The translations under genes were made by a program, and so were the position numbers. The notes beneath the pieces were generated by a model. That model had not been told where the DNA came from. It worked only from the letters and a program-made list of their open reading frames with translations, and did no database searches. Below, piece after piece: positions 8,767 through 18,348 of a stretch of 64,000 nt of DNA (the first letter of the stretch is position 1; each line of letters begins with the position of its first letter). This stretch comes from Bradyrhizobium sp. dw_78 (lineage in GTDB: Bacteria > Pseudomonadota > Alphaproteobacteria > Rhizobiales > Xanthobacteraceae), in contig NZ_JAAVUS010000008.1 in NCBI RefSeq assembly GCF_018449525.1, forward strand, positions 186,001-250,000. Direction: 5' to 3'.

Positions 8767-10884
8767 ATGCCCGATCTCCTCCTCGAATTGTTTTCCGAAG
8801 AAATTCCCGCGCGCATGCAGGCGAAGGCGGCGGATGATCTGCGCCGCATGGTGACCGACAGGCTGGTCGCCGAAGGGCTGGTCTATGAAGGGGCCAAGGC
8901 GTTCGCGACGCCGCGGCGGCTGGCGCTCACCGTGCATGGCATTCCGGCACGGCAGCGGGATCTGAAGGAGGAGCGCAAGGGCCCGAAAATCGGCGCGCCG
9001 GACGCCGCCGTTCAGGGATTTCTGAAAGCCACCGGCCTTGCGTCGCTCGACGAGGCGAAGATCCAGCGCGATCCCAAGAAGGGCGATTTCTACATCGCGC
9101 TGATCGAGAAGCCCGGCCACGCCACGCTCGACGTGCTCGCCGATATCCTGCCGGTGATGGTCAGGACCTTTCCCTGGCCGAAATCGATGCGCTGGGGGGA
9201 ACGCTCGGCCAGGCCCGGCGCGCTGCAATGGGTGCGGCCGCTGCACGCGATCACTGCGACCTTCGGTCTGGAGACCGAGGAGCCGGACGTGGTGAAATTC
9301 ACGATCGACGGCATCGAGGCCGGCCAGACCACTTATGGTCATCGCTTCATGGCGCCAGGCGCGATGAGGGTTCGCCGCTTCGAAGACTATGAAGCGAAGC
9401 TATTGGACTCGAAAGTCGTGCTCGACCGCGAGCGCCGCAAGGACGTCATCCTGGCCGAGGCGAAGACGCTGGCGCAGGCGCAGAATTTCGAACTGGTCGA
9501 GGACCCGGTGCTGCTCGATGAGGTCGCCGGCCTCGTCGAATGGCCGGTGGCGCTAATGGGCTCCTTCGACAAGGAATTCCTGTCGATCCCGGACGAGGTG
9601 ATCCGCGCCACCATCCGCAACAACCAGAAATGCTTTGTCGTCAGCGATCCCAAGGCAGGGAAGCTCACCAACAAATTCATCCTCACCGCGAATATCGAAG
9701 CCAGCGACGGCGGCAAGGCCATCGTTGCCGGCAACGAACGCGTGATCCGCGCACGGCTGTCGGACGCGAAGTTTTTCTACGAGACCGATCTCAAGACGAA
9801 ACTCGAAGATCGCCTGCCGAAATTCGAGCAGATCGTGTTCCACGAGAAACTCGGCACGCAGGGCGAGCGTATCGCGCGGATCGAGCGGCTGGCCGCCGAA
9901 ATCGCGCCATTGGTCGGCGCCGATGTCCAGAAGACCAAGCGTGCCGCGCATCTGGCGAAAGCCGATCTGCTCACCGAAGTGGTCGGCGAATTCCCCGAAC
10001 TGCAAGGTCTGATGGGCAAATACTATGCGCTGGCGCAGGGCGAGGACGCTTCCGTCGCCGCCGCCAGCGAGGAACATTACAAGCCGCAAGGGCCTGCCGA
10101 TCGCGTGCCGACCGATCCGGTGAGCGTGGCGGTGGCGCTCGCCGACAAGATCGATACGCTGGTCGGCTTCTGGGCGATTGACGAAAAGCCGACGGGAAGC
10201 AAGGACCCGTATGCGCTGCGGCGTGGCGCGTTGGGCGTGATCCGGTTAATTACGGAAAACGCGCTTCGGCTTTCGCTTTTGAAAATTGCTAGCTCCGCAA
10301 TTGAGGGGATGCTTGAGACTGGAACGAAGCAAGCGCTGGTCGATACACACAAGATTCCGGCTGATCTCCTCTTATTCTTCGCTGACCGCTTAAAGGTCCA
10401 GCTCCGCGAGCAGGGCGCGCGGCACGATCTGGTCGACGCCGTGTTCGCGCTCGGCGATCAGGACGATCTTCTGATGGTGGTCCGCCGAGTCGAGGCGCTC
10501 GGAAAATTCCTCGACACCGACGACGGCAAGAATTTGCTCGCCGGCACCAAGCGCGCCAGCAACATCCTTTCAATCGAAGAGAAAAAGGACAAGCGCAGCT
10601 TCGACGGCGTGCCGGATGCGGCGCTCTATGGGCTCGGCGAGGAAAAGGCGTTGGCGAAAGCCATCGATCTGGCGAAGACGGAAGCGGGCTCTGCCGTCGC
10701 AGATGAAGACTTCGCTACCGCGATGAGCGCGCTGGCGAAATTGCGCCCGGCGGTCGATGCGTTCTTCGACAAGGTCAAGGTCAATGACGACGATGCCAAG
10801 GTGCGCGAAAATCGCCTGAAGCTGCTGAACGAGATCCGCAGCGCCACGCGGGCGGTCGCCGATTTCTCGAAAATCCAGGATTAA
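8767..10884 (+). CDS. glyS: Glycine--tRNA ligase beta subunit
   Basis: GlyS provides the tRNA-binding part of glycyl-tRNA synthetase. The product has 705 residues, close to the usual length. It begins MPDLLLELFSEEIPARMQ, a hallmark of GlyS, and contains TPRRLALTVHG near residue 45 and the conserved DPYALRRGALGVIRLI near residue 480. It lies directly downstream of glyQ. A stretch at about 10245-10400 has visibly more A/T-rich codons than the rest of the gene, but the frame and family conservation continue through it. Confidence 0.97.
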   Translation: MPDLLLELFSEEIPARMQAKAADDLRRMVTDRLVAEGLVYEGAKAFATPRRLALTVHGIPARQRDLKEERKGPKIGAPDAAVQGFLKATGLASLDEAKIQRDPKKGDFYIALIEKPGHATLDVLADILPVMVRTFPWPKSMRWGERSARPGALQWVRPLHAITATFGLETEEPDVVKFTIDGIEAGQTTYGHRFMAPGAMRVRRFEDYEAKLLDSKVVLDRERRKDVILAEAKTLAQAQNFELVEDPVLLDEVAGLVEWPVALMGSFDKEFLSIPDEVIRATIRNNQKCFVVSDPKAGKLTNKFILTANIEASDGGKAIVAGNERVIRARLSDAKFFYETDLKTKLEDRLPKFEQIVFHEKLGTQGERIARIERLAAEIAPLVGADVQKTKRAAHLAKADLLTEVVGEFPELQGLMGKYYALAQGEDASVAAASEEHYKPQGPADRVPTDPVSVAVALADKIDTLVGFWAIDEKPTGSKDPYALRRGALGVIRLITENALRLSLLKIASSAIEGMLETGTKQALVDTHKIPADLLLFFADRLKVQLREQGARHDLVDAVFALGDQDDLLMVVRRVEALGKFLDTDDGKNLLAGTKRASNILSIEEKKDKRSFDGVPDAALYGLGEEKALAKAIDLAKTEAGSAVADEDFATAMSALAKLRPAVDAFFDKVKVNDDDAKVRENRLKLLNEIRSATRAVADFSKIQD

Positions 10885-10900
10885 GGTGCGCCCGCCAGCG

Positions 10901-10940
10901 TCATTCCGGGGCGATGCGAAGGCATCGATCCCGGAATGAC
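10901..10940. repeat. Palindromic intergenic repeat after glyS
   Basis: TCATTCCGGG and CCCGGAATGA form a perfect 10-base outer stem, with GATGC/GCATC pairing inside. It lies 16 bases after the glyS stop. It looks like a dispersed palindromic element of the type common in Bradyrhizobium-like genomes; it could also slow or end transcription. Confidence 0.65.
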
Positions 10941-10977
10941 ACTGTTTGACTTCCGTCTCTGTGAAAGATGAAAATGA

Positions 10978-11013
10978 AAGGCCCCGCCCGACCGGGATGC
11001 CGGGCGAGGCCTT
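10978..11013 (-). terminator. Hairpin terminator for the DUF1236 gene
   Basis: AAGGCC..GCCCG pairs with CGGGC..GGCCTT in a strong stem that lies 43 bases beyond the stop of the minus-strand DUF1236 gene. Read on the minus strand, the stem is followed by TTTCATTTTCATC, which gives a moderately T-rich tail. It could also act on glyS from the other side. Confidence 0.6.
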
Positions 11014-11055
11014 CATGTCCGGTCGCTGCTACACGTCCGGAAGACCACTGTTTAA

Positions 11056-11421
11056 CTAGTCGACGATCTGAACGATACGGCGGGTGCGCGGCTCGACCAG
11101 AATCGTTTCACCGTTCACGACCGTGTAGCGATAAGGCGTCACGCCGTAGGTCTGCGGCACGTCGTAATAGGTCACGCCGATCTCCGGCAGGATTCCGCCC
11201 ACGACGATGCGACCCGGTATCGTGTAGTTCGGCACGCGTTCATGGACCACATATTCCTGGAAAGCCGGACGCTGATCGGGCGTGATGCCGTCGACGTCCT
11301 CGCCGACCACGACCGGAGCGCCGCGAACGAGTCCGGTGGTGATCTGGCTTTGAGCCTGGGCGGCAATCGGCGCGCTCATGGCGCCCGCGACAGCGGCGAT
11401 GGCAAGTAACTTGTTCCGCAT
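11056..11421 (-). CDS. Secreted DUF1236-family protein
   Basis: A 121-residue exported protein. The ATG at 11421 has AAGGAG upstream and gives a clean signal peptide: MRNKLLAIAAVAGAMSAP, then cleavage near AQAQS. The mature part carries the DUF1236 pattern of short beta segments, with YVVHERVPNYTIPGRIVVGG and a C-terminal YRYTVVNGETILVEPRTRRIVQIVD. Such proteins are frequent in Bradyrhizobium and are probably periplasmic; their job is unknown. A hairpin terminator lies downstream. Confidence 0.88.
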   Translation of the reverse strand: MRNKLLAIAAVAGAMSAPIAAQAQSQITTGLVRGAPVVVGEDVDGITPDQRPAFQEYVVHERVPNYTIPGRIVVGGILPEIGVTYYDVPQTYGVTPYRYTVVNGETILVEPRTRRIVQIVD

Positions 11422-11708
11422 GATCTGCTCCTTCAAGATGATCCAAGCTTTCGACGATTATGTCTTCGATGATTGTCTTCGAGGTGATCCATGCCTGCTC
11501 GGGCAGGCAAACCCACCCAATTCCCGCCGCACGGCATCGTTCCCGAAAACGCCATGATCACAACGTGTCAATTTTCGGCATTTTGGGTTCGCGCGGGAAC
11601 CCGTTGCGGCGATGTGCGTCTCCTATTCCGGAACCGTCCCGGCAGATAAAATGAAGCCTCCCATCGATTCGGGATTTTCCCTTAAAAGCGCCATCGGAGA
11701 GATTTCAA

Positions 11709-11864
11709 ATGACCATCACTGTCGCCCACATTTCACCGATCCTGTCTGTGATTGCGGGCTTGCTGATCCTGATCATGCCTAGGCTGCTCAATCTCGTGGT
11801 CGCGGTCTTCCTGATTCTGAACGGCCTGATCGGTCTTGGGCTGCTGCGGTGGCTGCATTTGTAG
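11709..11864 (+). CDS. DUF3096-type small membrane protein
   Basis: A 51-residue, strongly hydrophobic protein starting MTITVAHISPILSVIAGLLI, then IMPRLLN, a second hydrophobic segment VVAVFLILNGLIGLGLL, and RWLHL. Two membrane segments joined by a MPRLLN turn are characteristic of DUF3096. A GGAGAG lies eight bases before the ATG. It is isolated between the DUF1236 gene and ppdK. Function is unknown. Confidence 0.8.
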   Translation: MTITVAHISPILSVIAGLLILIMPRLLNLVVAVFLILNGLIGLGLLRWLHL

Positions 11865-11966
11865 GCTTGAAATGAGATTCAAATGGGCTTCGCGCCTTGC
11901 GCGTAACGGCCCAAAATGGTGTAAGGCGCCCATCCCATCCCCCCTTTCGCGGATTGTGTGCAGGTC

Positions 11967-14888
11967 ATGGCCAAAGCCGTAGCGAAGACGAAAAAAACCG
12001 TAGCGAAATCAAAGACATCTGTGTCGGCTCGGGGCAAGGTCTCGCCGCCCGCCAGAGCCCGCAAGGCGTTGAAGAAAAGCCCGGTCAAGCCAGCGCCGAA
12101 GCCGGCTGCCAAGACCGCTGCCAAGGCAAATGTAAAGGCAGGCGTGAAGGCGAATGCAAAAACAAGCGCCAAGGCCGGCGCGGTCAGGCCGGCTGCAGGC
12201 GCAGTGCCGGCGGGCAAATGGGTCTTCACGTTCGGCGACGGCAGGGCCGAGGGCAAAGCGGGTCTGCGCGATCTGCTCGGCGGCAAGGGCGCCAACCTCG
12301 CGGAGATGGCCAATCTCGGGCTGCCGGTGCCTCCCGGCTTCACCATTCCGACGACGGTCTGCACCTATTTCTATGCGCATGACAAAACCTATCCGAAGGA
12401 ATTGAAGGCGCAGGTCGAGAAGGCGCTGGCGCATGTCGGCAAGATCGCCGGCAAGACCTTCGGTGACGCGAAAAATCCGTTGCTGGTTTCGGTGCGATCG
12501 GGCGCGCGCGCCTCGATGCCGGGCATGATGGACACCGTGCTCAATCTCGGTCTCAACGACCAGACGGTCGAAGCGCTCGCCGAATTGTCCGGCGATCGCC
12601 GCTTCGCCTATGACAGCTATCGCCGCTTCATCACGATGTATTCGGACGTGGTGCTCGGCCTCGAGCACCACCACTTCGAGGACATTCTCGACACCTTCAA
12701 GGACGGCCAGGGCTATACGCTCGACACCGACCTGACCGGTGACGACTGGGCCGAACTGGTCGGCCGTTACAAGGATGCGGTGGCGCAGGAGACCGGCAAG
12801 GGCTTCCCGCAGGATCCGCACGACCAGTTGTGGGGTGCGATCGGCGCGGTGTTTTCATCGTGGATGAATGCGCGCGCGGTGACCTATCGCCGGCTGCACG
12901 ACATTCCGGAATCCTGGGGCACCGCCGTCAACGTTCAGGCGATGGTGTTCGGCAATATGGGCGAGACCTCCGCGACCGGTGTTGCCTTCACCCGCAATCC
13001 ATCGACCGGCGAGAGCAAGCTGTACGGCGAGTTCCTGATCAATGCGCAGGGCGAGGACGTGGTGGCGGGCATTCGCACGCCGCAGGACATCACCGAGGAC
13101 GCGCGCCAGGAATCCGGCTCCGACAAGCCGTCGATGGAAATCGCGATGCCCGCGGCGTTCAAGGAACTGACGCGGATCTACACGCTGCTCGAGAAGCATT
13201 ACCGCGACATGCAGGACATGGAGTTCACGGTCGAGCAGGGTAAGCTGTGGATGCTGCAAACCCGCAACGGCAAGCGCACGGCCAAGGCGGCGCTGCGCAT
13301 CGCCGTCGAACTCGCCAATGAGGGCCTGATCTCGAAAAAGGATGCGGTGTCGCGGATCGATCCGGCTTCGCTCGACCAGTTGCTGCATCCGACCATCGAT
13401 CCCAACGCCAAGCGCGACGTCATCGCGACCGGCCTGCCGGCTTCGCCGGGCGCCGCCGCCGGCGAGATCGTGTTCTCGCCCGACGAGGCCGCGAAATTGC
13501 AGGCCGACGGCCGCAAGGTCATCCTGGTCCGGATCGAGACCAGCCCTGAAGACATCCACGGCATGCACGCGGCGGAAGGCATCCTGACCACGCGCGGCGG
13601 CATGACCTCGCACGCCGCCGTGGTCGCGCGCGGCATGGGCAAGCCCTGCGTCTCCGGCTGCGGCGGCATCCGCGTCGATTACGGCCGCGGCACCATGAGC
13701 ATCGGTTCGCGCACCTTCAAGGCCGGCGACGTCATCACCATCGACGGATCGGTGGGCCAGGTGCTGGCCGGACGCATGCCGATGATCGAGCCGGAACTGT
13801 CGGGCGAATTCGGCACGCTGATGGGCTGGGCCGATTCCGTCCGCAAGCTCCGCGTCCGCGTCAACGGCGATACGCCCGACGACGCGCGGACCGCCGTGAA
13901 GTTCGGCGCCGAGGGCATCGGGCTTTGCCGCACCGAGCACATGTTCTTCGAGGAAACCCGTATCCGCACCGTGCGCGAGATGATCCTTGCCGAGGACGAG
14001 CAGGCGCGGCGCGCGGCGCTGTCGAAGCTGTTGCCGATGCAGCGTGCGGATTTCGTCGAACTGTTCGAGATCATGAAGGGGCTACCGGTGACGATCCGGC
14101 TGCTCGATCCGCCGTTGCACGAATTCCTGCCGCATAGCCAGGCCGAGGTCGAGGAAGTCGCGCGTGCGATGAACACCGACCCGCGGCGTCTGGCCGATCG
14201 CGCCCGCGAACTCGGCGAATTCAACCCGATGCTCGGATTCCGCGGTTGCCGTCTCGCCATCGCCTATCCGGAAATCGCCGAGATGCAGGCGCGCGCGATC
14301 TTCGAAGCCGCGGTGGAAGCGGGCAAGCGCACCGGCAAGCCGGTCGGACTCGAGGTGATGGTGCCGCTGATCGCGACCAAGGCGGAGTTCGATCTGGTCA
14401 AGGCGCGGATCGATACGACCGCGCAGGCTGTGATGAAGGAGACCAACACCAAGCTGAGCTATCAGGTCGGCACCATGATCGAATTGCCGCGTGCCTGCCT
14501 GATGGCCGGCGACATCGCCAAGACCGCGGAGTTCTTCTCCTTCGGCACCAACGACCTGACCCAGACCACCTTCGGCATCAGCCGTGACGACGCCGCTAGT
14601 TTTCTCGGCACTTATATCGCCAAGGGAATTCTGGAGATCGATCCGTTCGTCTCGATCGACCGTGACGGCGTCGGCGAACTGGTCAAGATCGGCGTCGCGC
14701 GCGGCCGCAAGACTCGGCCGGAGCTCAAGGTCGGGATTTGTGGCGAACATGGCGGCGATCCCGCATCCGTCGCCTTCTGTCACGAGGTCGGATTGAATTA
14801 CGTCTCGTGCTCGCCCTACCGTGTGCCGATCGCGCGGCTCGCCGCGGCGCAGGCGGCGCTCGGCAAGGCGGTTTCCAGCCAGGCCTGA
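11967..14888 (+). CDS. ppdK: Pyruvate, phosphate dikinase with a Lys/Ala-rich N-terminal extension
   Basis: PPDK interconverts pyruvate, ATP and phosphate with phosphoenolpyruvate, AMP and diphosphate. The conserved enzyme begins at WVFTFGDG, about 75 residues in, and contains the phosphohistidine loop GGMTSHAAVVARGMGKPC (His near residue 548) and the PEP-site CGEHGGDP (Cys near residue 925). The first 75 residues are almost only Lys, Ala, Val, Pro and Ser, like a histone H1 tail. The ATG at 11967 is my choice; a GTG at 11958 (MQVMAKAV) is equally possible because neither has a strong ribosome site. Total length is about 973 residues. Confidence 0.96.
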   Translation: MAKAVAKTKKTVAKSKTSVSARGKVSPPARARKALKKSPVKPAPKPAAKTAAKANVKAGVKANAKTSAKAGAVRPAAGAVPAGKWVFTFGDGRAEGKAGLRDLLGGKGANLAEMANLGLPVPPGFTIPTTVCTYFYAHDKTYPKELKAQVEKALAHVGKIAGKTFGDAKNPLLVSVRSGARASMPGMMDTVLNLGLNDQTVEALAELSGDRRFAYDSYRRFITMYSDVVLGLEHHHFEDILDTFKDGQGYTLDTDLTGDDWAELVGRYKDAVAQETGKGFPQDPHDQLWGAIGAVFSSWMNARAVTYRRLHDIPESWGTAVNVQAMVFGNMGETSATGVAFTRNPSTGESKLYGEFLINAQGEDVVAGIRTPQDITEDARQESGSDKPSMEIAMPAAFKELTRIYTLLEKHYRDMQDMEFTVEQGKLWMLQTRNGKRTAKAALRIAVELANEGLISKKDAVSRIDPASLDQLLHPTIDPNAKRDVIATGLPASPGAAAGEIVFSPDEAAKLQADGRKVILVRIETSPEDIHGMHAAEGILTTRGGMTSHAAVVARGMGKPCVSGCGGIRVDYGRGTMSIGSRTFKAGDVITIDGSVGQVLAGRMPMIEPELSGEFGTLMGWADSVRKLRVRVNGDTPDDARTAVKFGAEGIGLCRTEHMFFEETRIRTVREMILAEDEQARRAALSKLLPMQRADFVELFEIMKGLPVTIRLLDPPLHEFLPHSQAEVEEVARAMNTDPRRLADRARELGEFNPMLGFRGCRLAIAYPEIAEMQARAIFEAAVEAGKRTGKPVGLEVMVPLIATKAEFDLVKARIDTTAQAVMKETNTKLSYQVGTMIELPRACLMAGDIAKTAEFFSFGTNDLTQTTFGISRDDAASFLGTYIAKGILEIDPFVSIDRDGVGELVKIGVARGRKTRPELKVGICGEHGGDPASVAFCHEVGLNYVSCSPYRVPIARLAAAQAALGKAVSSQA

Positions 14889-14922
14889 TTTTCTCTGCTC
14901 ACGGCGAATGAAAGACGATGTC

Positions 14923-14945
14923 ATGCCCGGGCTTGTCCCGGGCAT
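14923..14945. repeat. ATGCCCGGG palindromic repeat
   Basis: ATGCCCGGG and CCCGGGCAT form a perfect nine-base stem with the loop CTTGT. The core GGGCTTGTCCCGGGCAT is, in my recollection, one of the most frequent intergenic palindromes in Bradyrhizobium and Rhodopseudomonas genomes. It follows the ppdK stop by about 35 bases. Confidence 0.65.
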
Positions 14946-15058
14946 CGACGTTTAAAGAGGGATGTGGAGAGAGAAGGCGTCATGCCGGAACACGTCCGGC
15001 TGTGACGATGGAACCTGCTCTGCGCTCCCTCTCAGAATCGGTTTCTCAACGATCCATA

Positions 15059-15147
15059 GCGTTTCCGAGCGAAGTAAATTCCGGTTCGCGCGAAGAAAAC
15101 GTATCGAAACAAAATGGTGGAGCCCGGCTCTGATTCAATCAGAGCCG
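15059..15147. repeat. Dispersed repeat with terminal palindrome, copy A
   Basis: This copy has the block GCGTTTCCGAGCGAAGTAAA, then CCGGTTCGCGCGAAGAAAAC and CGAAACAAAA, followed by the palindrome CGGCTCTGATT-C-AATCAGAGCCG at 15125-15147. The same order of blocks is found at 51085-51185 and, inverted, at 20588-20682. A shortened copy is at 25566-25621. Confidence 0.7.
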
Positions 15148-15391
15148 ATAAGGCTCTAAGATTTTCTTCACCATCTTTGTTGACCGGATATTTACCGTTT
15201 TGATCGAGCCGGCGTTTACCAAGGTTTTCGATCGCCAACCATAAAGCGCTGCAATTTCTTGCGTGTATCCGTCGCGCACCACCGATTAACTCCCTCGCAA
15301 CCTAAATTCGATATTACCAAAAAAGATCGAATTGCGCGGATGTACCGGGTTCGGTCGCGCGTGTGTGCGTAAGCGTTGCGTGGGCGTAGCT

Positions 15392-16867
15392 ATGTCAGAT
15401 GTGCGTAACCGGCCGAAGGGCGCGCGGTTCGCGTTCTTCGGCCTTGGTCTCCTTGTCTTCGTGCTGAGTCCGACCGAGATCGGATATCAGGACATTGCAT
15501 CGCTGCTGGCCCGGCAGCCCGGTGTTGCCGAACGCTGGCAGAAGCGCGTTTTCTCCGCCGTCAGCACCATCCAGGTCGCGACCTACAGTTTCGGCCGGCC
15601 GATCGGCACGTCGTCGCCGCAGGCGGGACTGTATCGGCTGACGAGCCTCGACAATTCCGGCCTCGATGTCACCGGCTCGCTGACGCGGGAGCATCCGTTG
15701 CAGGGTCCGCCACGCTATCAGGCGTCTGATTTTCCCAAGGTCAATCGCACGCTGAAAGGCGATCGCCTGGTCACGACTCCGCCGCCCGAAAGCACTGTGC
15801 CGGCAAATGCCGCGCCCGCGCTGGAAAATCCCTCGACGTCCAACGCCTCGGTCGTGGGCCAGAAGACCGCCGCTGCCGCGCCGTCCGATGGCCATCCTGC
15901 GCTCGATCCGGAACTTCAGGAAGCGCTGAACGCTCCGCCGCTGGCGCAATACGGCACCGATGCGCATCCGCAATACGATGTTTCGTTGTCGCTCGAATCC
16001 CGGCCGCTTGACGACCTCAAGGCTTCGCCCGACGCCATTCCGCTGCAAAGCGCGCCGCCGCATGACGGTTTCTCGGTGCAGACCGCAAGCCTCTATTTCG
16101 GGTCTTCCTCGCTCGGCGCGCCCGCGGAGAGCATGGAGCGCTGGGAGCCCGGCGAAGAACCGACGGTGGTGACGCCGGAGGTATCCGCCGATCCCGATAT
16201 GAAGACGGTCTCGCTGCCGTCGGCCGTCGACGCAAGTATCAAAGCCGTGGACAGCGGCGAAAGCGTCGCCGCCAAGGGGGAAGTCAACGCCGACAATCAG
16301 CGGGAGAAGACGCCGGCCGAACGGCTCGGTCTGGTCGACGCGAAGTCGAGCGCCAAGTCGGAGAAGTGTCTCGCCGAAGCGGTTTATTTCGAGGCCCGCG
16401 GCGAAGCCGTCCGCGGCCAGATCGCGGTGGCGCAGGTGGTGATGAACCGCGTGTTCTCCGGATTCTATCCGACCACGGTGTGCGGCGTGGTGTATCAGAA
16501 CAAGTATCACCACATGGCCTGCCAGTTCACCTTCGCCTGCGATAACGTCGCCGATGTCGTGCGCGAGCCCGACATGTGGGACCGCGCCCGGCGGATCGCG
16601 AAGGCGATGCTCGACGGCCAGCTCTGGTTGCCGGAAGTCGGCAAATCGACGCATTACCACGCCTATTGGGTGCATCCGTCCTGGGTCAGCGAAATGAAGA
16701 AGACGTACAAATTCGGGGTTCACACCTTCTACCGGCCGCGGGCGTGGGGCGATGGCAGCGACGCGCCAAGCTGGGGAACGCCGGCGCAGACAGCGGAAAT
16801 CTCGGCAGAACTGGCCGAGGCTGCAAAAAGCACCGCCGAGCAGTCTGAAACGACAATACGACGCTGA
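15392..16867 (+). CDS. Cell wall hydrolase (SleB/hydrolase_2 domain)
   Basis: A 491-residue protein with an N-terminal signal anchor (ARFAFFGLGLLVFVLSP), a long low-complexity middle rich in Pro, Ala and Ser, and a C-terminal SleB-type domain at about residues 325-448. The domain shows CLAEAVYFEARGEAVRGQIA with the catalytic Glu, then AQVVMNRVFSGFYP and the CQFTFACD and THYHAYWVHPSW segments. Such enzymes cut peptidoglycan glycan strands. The start at 15392 (MSDVRNRPKGARF) was chosen over 15332 because it places the anchor at the N-terminus. It probably acts in the periplasm. Confidence 0.9.
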   Translation: MSDVRNRPKGARFAFFGLGLLVFVLSPTEIGYQDIASLLARQPGVAERWQKRVFSAVSTIQVATYSFGRPIGTSSPQAGLYRLTSLDNSGLDVTGSLTREHPLQGPPRYQASDFPKVNRTLKGDRLVTTPPPESTVPANAAPALENPSTSNASVVGQKTAAAAPSDGHPALDPELQEALNAPPLAQYGTDAHPQYDVSLSLESRPLDDLKASPDAIPLQSAPPHDGFSVQTASLYFGSSSLGAPAESMERWEPGEEPTVVTPEVSADPDMKTVSLPSAVDASIKAVDSGESVAAKGEVNADNQREKTPAERLGLVDAKSSAKSEKCLAEAVYFEARGEAVRGQIAVAQVVMNRVFSGFYPTTVCGVVYQNKYHHMACQFTFACDNVADVVREPDMWDRARRIAKAMLDGQLWLPEVGKSTHYHAYWVHPSWVSEMKKTYKFGVHTFYRPRAWGDGSDAPSWGTPAQTAEISAELAEAAKSTAEQSETTIRR

Positions 16868-17055
16868 TGACAGCCTCGTGCCGCAGCCACTCCGGTCGTG
16901 GATTGGCCCGCTGAACGCTCTTGTTTTTCCGGTCCGTTGCCTCGGACGACGCAGATTTTTCGCGATTCCCCATTGGGATTTGCATGCACCTCCATTAACT
17001 CCTTGTAATATCCGCGGAGGTCCTTGAATCCGCCGCACGCAACTGGGGAGGCTGC

Positions 17056-18306
17056 ATGTCGACAATCGCTGGCGATGCTCGTCAATCTTCCGGCTTCGGC
17101 CCTTGGCGCACGCCGCTCGTCATCATCATCTGCGGTTGCGCGATCGCGATGTTGAGCTTCGGGCCACGCGCGAGCATGGGATTTTTCATTCAGCCGATGA
17201 GCCGGGAGTTTGCCTGGGGACGCGATATCTTCGGCCTCGCGCTTGCGGTGCAGAACCTGTTGTGGGGATTGGGCCAGCCGATCGCCGGTGCGATCGCCGA
17301 TCGCTTCGGCACGCTGCGCGTGATCTGTGTCGGCGCCTTGCTGTATGCCGTAGGCCTCGTGCTGATGCGTTACGCGGCGACGCCGCTGTCGCTCAATCTT
17401 GGCGCCGGCGTTCTGGTCGGCTTTGGACTGTCCGGCTGTTCGTTCAACCTGGTGCTGTCCGCATTCTCAAAACTGTTGCCGCCGCAACGGCGAGGGCTGG
17501 CGCTTGGCGCGGGCACGGCGGCCGGATCGTTTGGGCAGTTTCTGTTTGCGCCGTTCGGCGTGGCGATGATCGACAGTTTCGGCTGGCAGGCGGCGCTGAT
17601 GGTGTTCGCCGCGCTGATGTTGTTGATCGTGCCGTTGTCGTTCGCGCTCAGAACGCCGCCGGTGGAAGTCGTGAATGTGAGAGCCGCGGATCAGCAATCG
17701 TTCAGGACGGCGCTGGTGGAAGCATTCGGTCATCGCTCCTATGTGCTGTTGGTGCTGGGCTTCTTCACCTGCGGCTTCCAGCTCGCCTTCATCACCGTGC
17801 ATCTGCCGGCCTATCTGGTCGACCGCGGCATTCCGGCGCAATCCGGCGGCTGGGTGATCGCCGCGATCGGGTTGTTCAACATCATCGGCTCGCTCAGCGT
17901 CGGCTGGCTGCAAAACATCTTTCCGAAGCGCTACATCCTGTCGACGATCTATTTCATCCGCGCGGTGTCGACCGTCGCCTTCATCTCGTTTCCGATCTCG
18001 ACGTTTTCGGCGCTGCTGTTCGGCGCGGTCAGCGGGCTGACCTGGTTGTCGACGGTGCCGCCCACCACGGCGCTGGTGGCGCTGATGTTCGGCACGCGCT
18101 GGTTCGCGACGCTGTACGGCTTTGCCTTCGTCAGCCACCAGGTGGGCGGCTTCCTTGGCGTCTGGCTCGGCGGCATCGTGTTCGAGCAATACGGCTCGTA
18201 CACGCCGATCTGGTGGCTGTCGGTGCTGTTCGGCGTGCTGTCGGCGCTGATCAACCTGCCGATCGTCGAAAAACCCGTGGTGCGGCCGGTTGCGCTACCG
18301 GCGTGA
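17056..18306 (+). CDS. Major facilitator superfamily transporter
   Basis: A 416-residue integral membrane protein with about twelve hydrophobic segments. The conserved MFS loop appears as GAIADRFGTLRVICVGALLY after the second or third segment. It starts at an ATG preceded by GGGGAGG. The opening RASMGFFIQPMSREFAWGR resembles the oxalate/formate-antiporter-like or monocarboxylate-like branch, so an organic acid is a reasonable but unproven substrate. It is followed after 42 bases by a reductase gene on the same strand, which suggests joint expression. Confidence 0.9.
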   Translation: MSTIAGDARQSSGFGPWRTPLVIIICGCAIAMLSFGPRASMGFFIQPMSREFAWGRDIFGLALAVQNLLWGLGQPIAGAIADRFGTLRVICVGALLYAVGLVLMRYAATPLSLNLGAGVLVGFGLSGCSFNLVLSAFSKLLPPQRRGLALGAGTAAGSFGQFLFAPFGVAMIDSFGWQAALMVFAALMLLIVPLSFALRTPPVEVVNVRAADQQSFRTALVEAFGHRSYVLLVLGFFTCGFQLAFITVHLPAYLVDRGIPAQSGGWVIAAIGLFNIIGSLSVGWLQNIFPKRYILSTIYFIRAVSTVAFISFPISTFSALLFGAVSGLTWLSTVPPTTALVALMFGTRWFATLYGFAFVSHQVGGFLGVWLGGIVFEQYGSYTPIWWLSVLFGVLSALINLPIVEKPVVRPVALPA

Positions 18307-18348
18307 TCCGGTAAACATCGCCTGAAATTCAAAGTCTGGGAGGCGGCC

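Larger units (their letters stand above)
14889..15391. other. Gene-free stretch with repeat elements
   Basis: Between ppdK and the cell wall hydrolase I find no supported gene. It contains a perfect hairpin (14923-14945), a second weaker palindrome near 14990-15007 (GCCGGAACACGTCCGGC) and a dispersed repeat ending in a long palindrome (15059-15147). The last 200 bases are A/T-rich and probably contain the promoter of the downstream gene. Confidence 0.6.
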
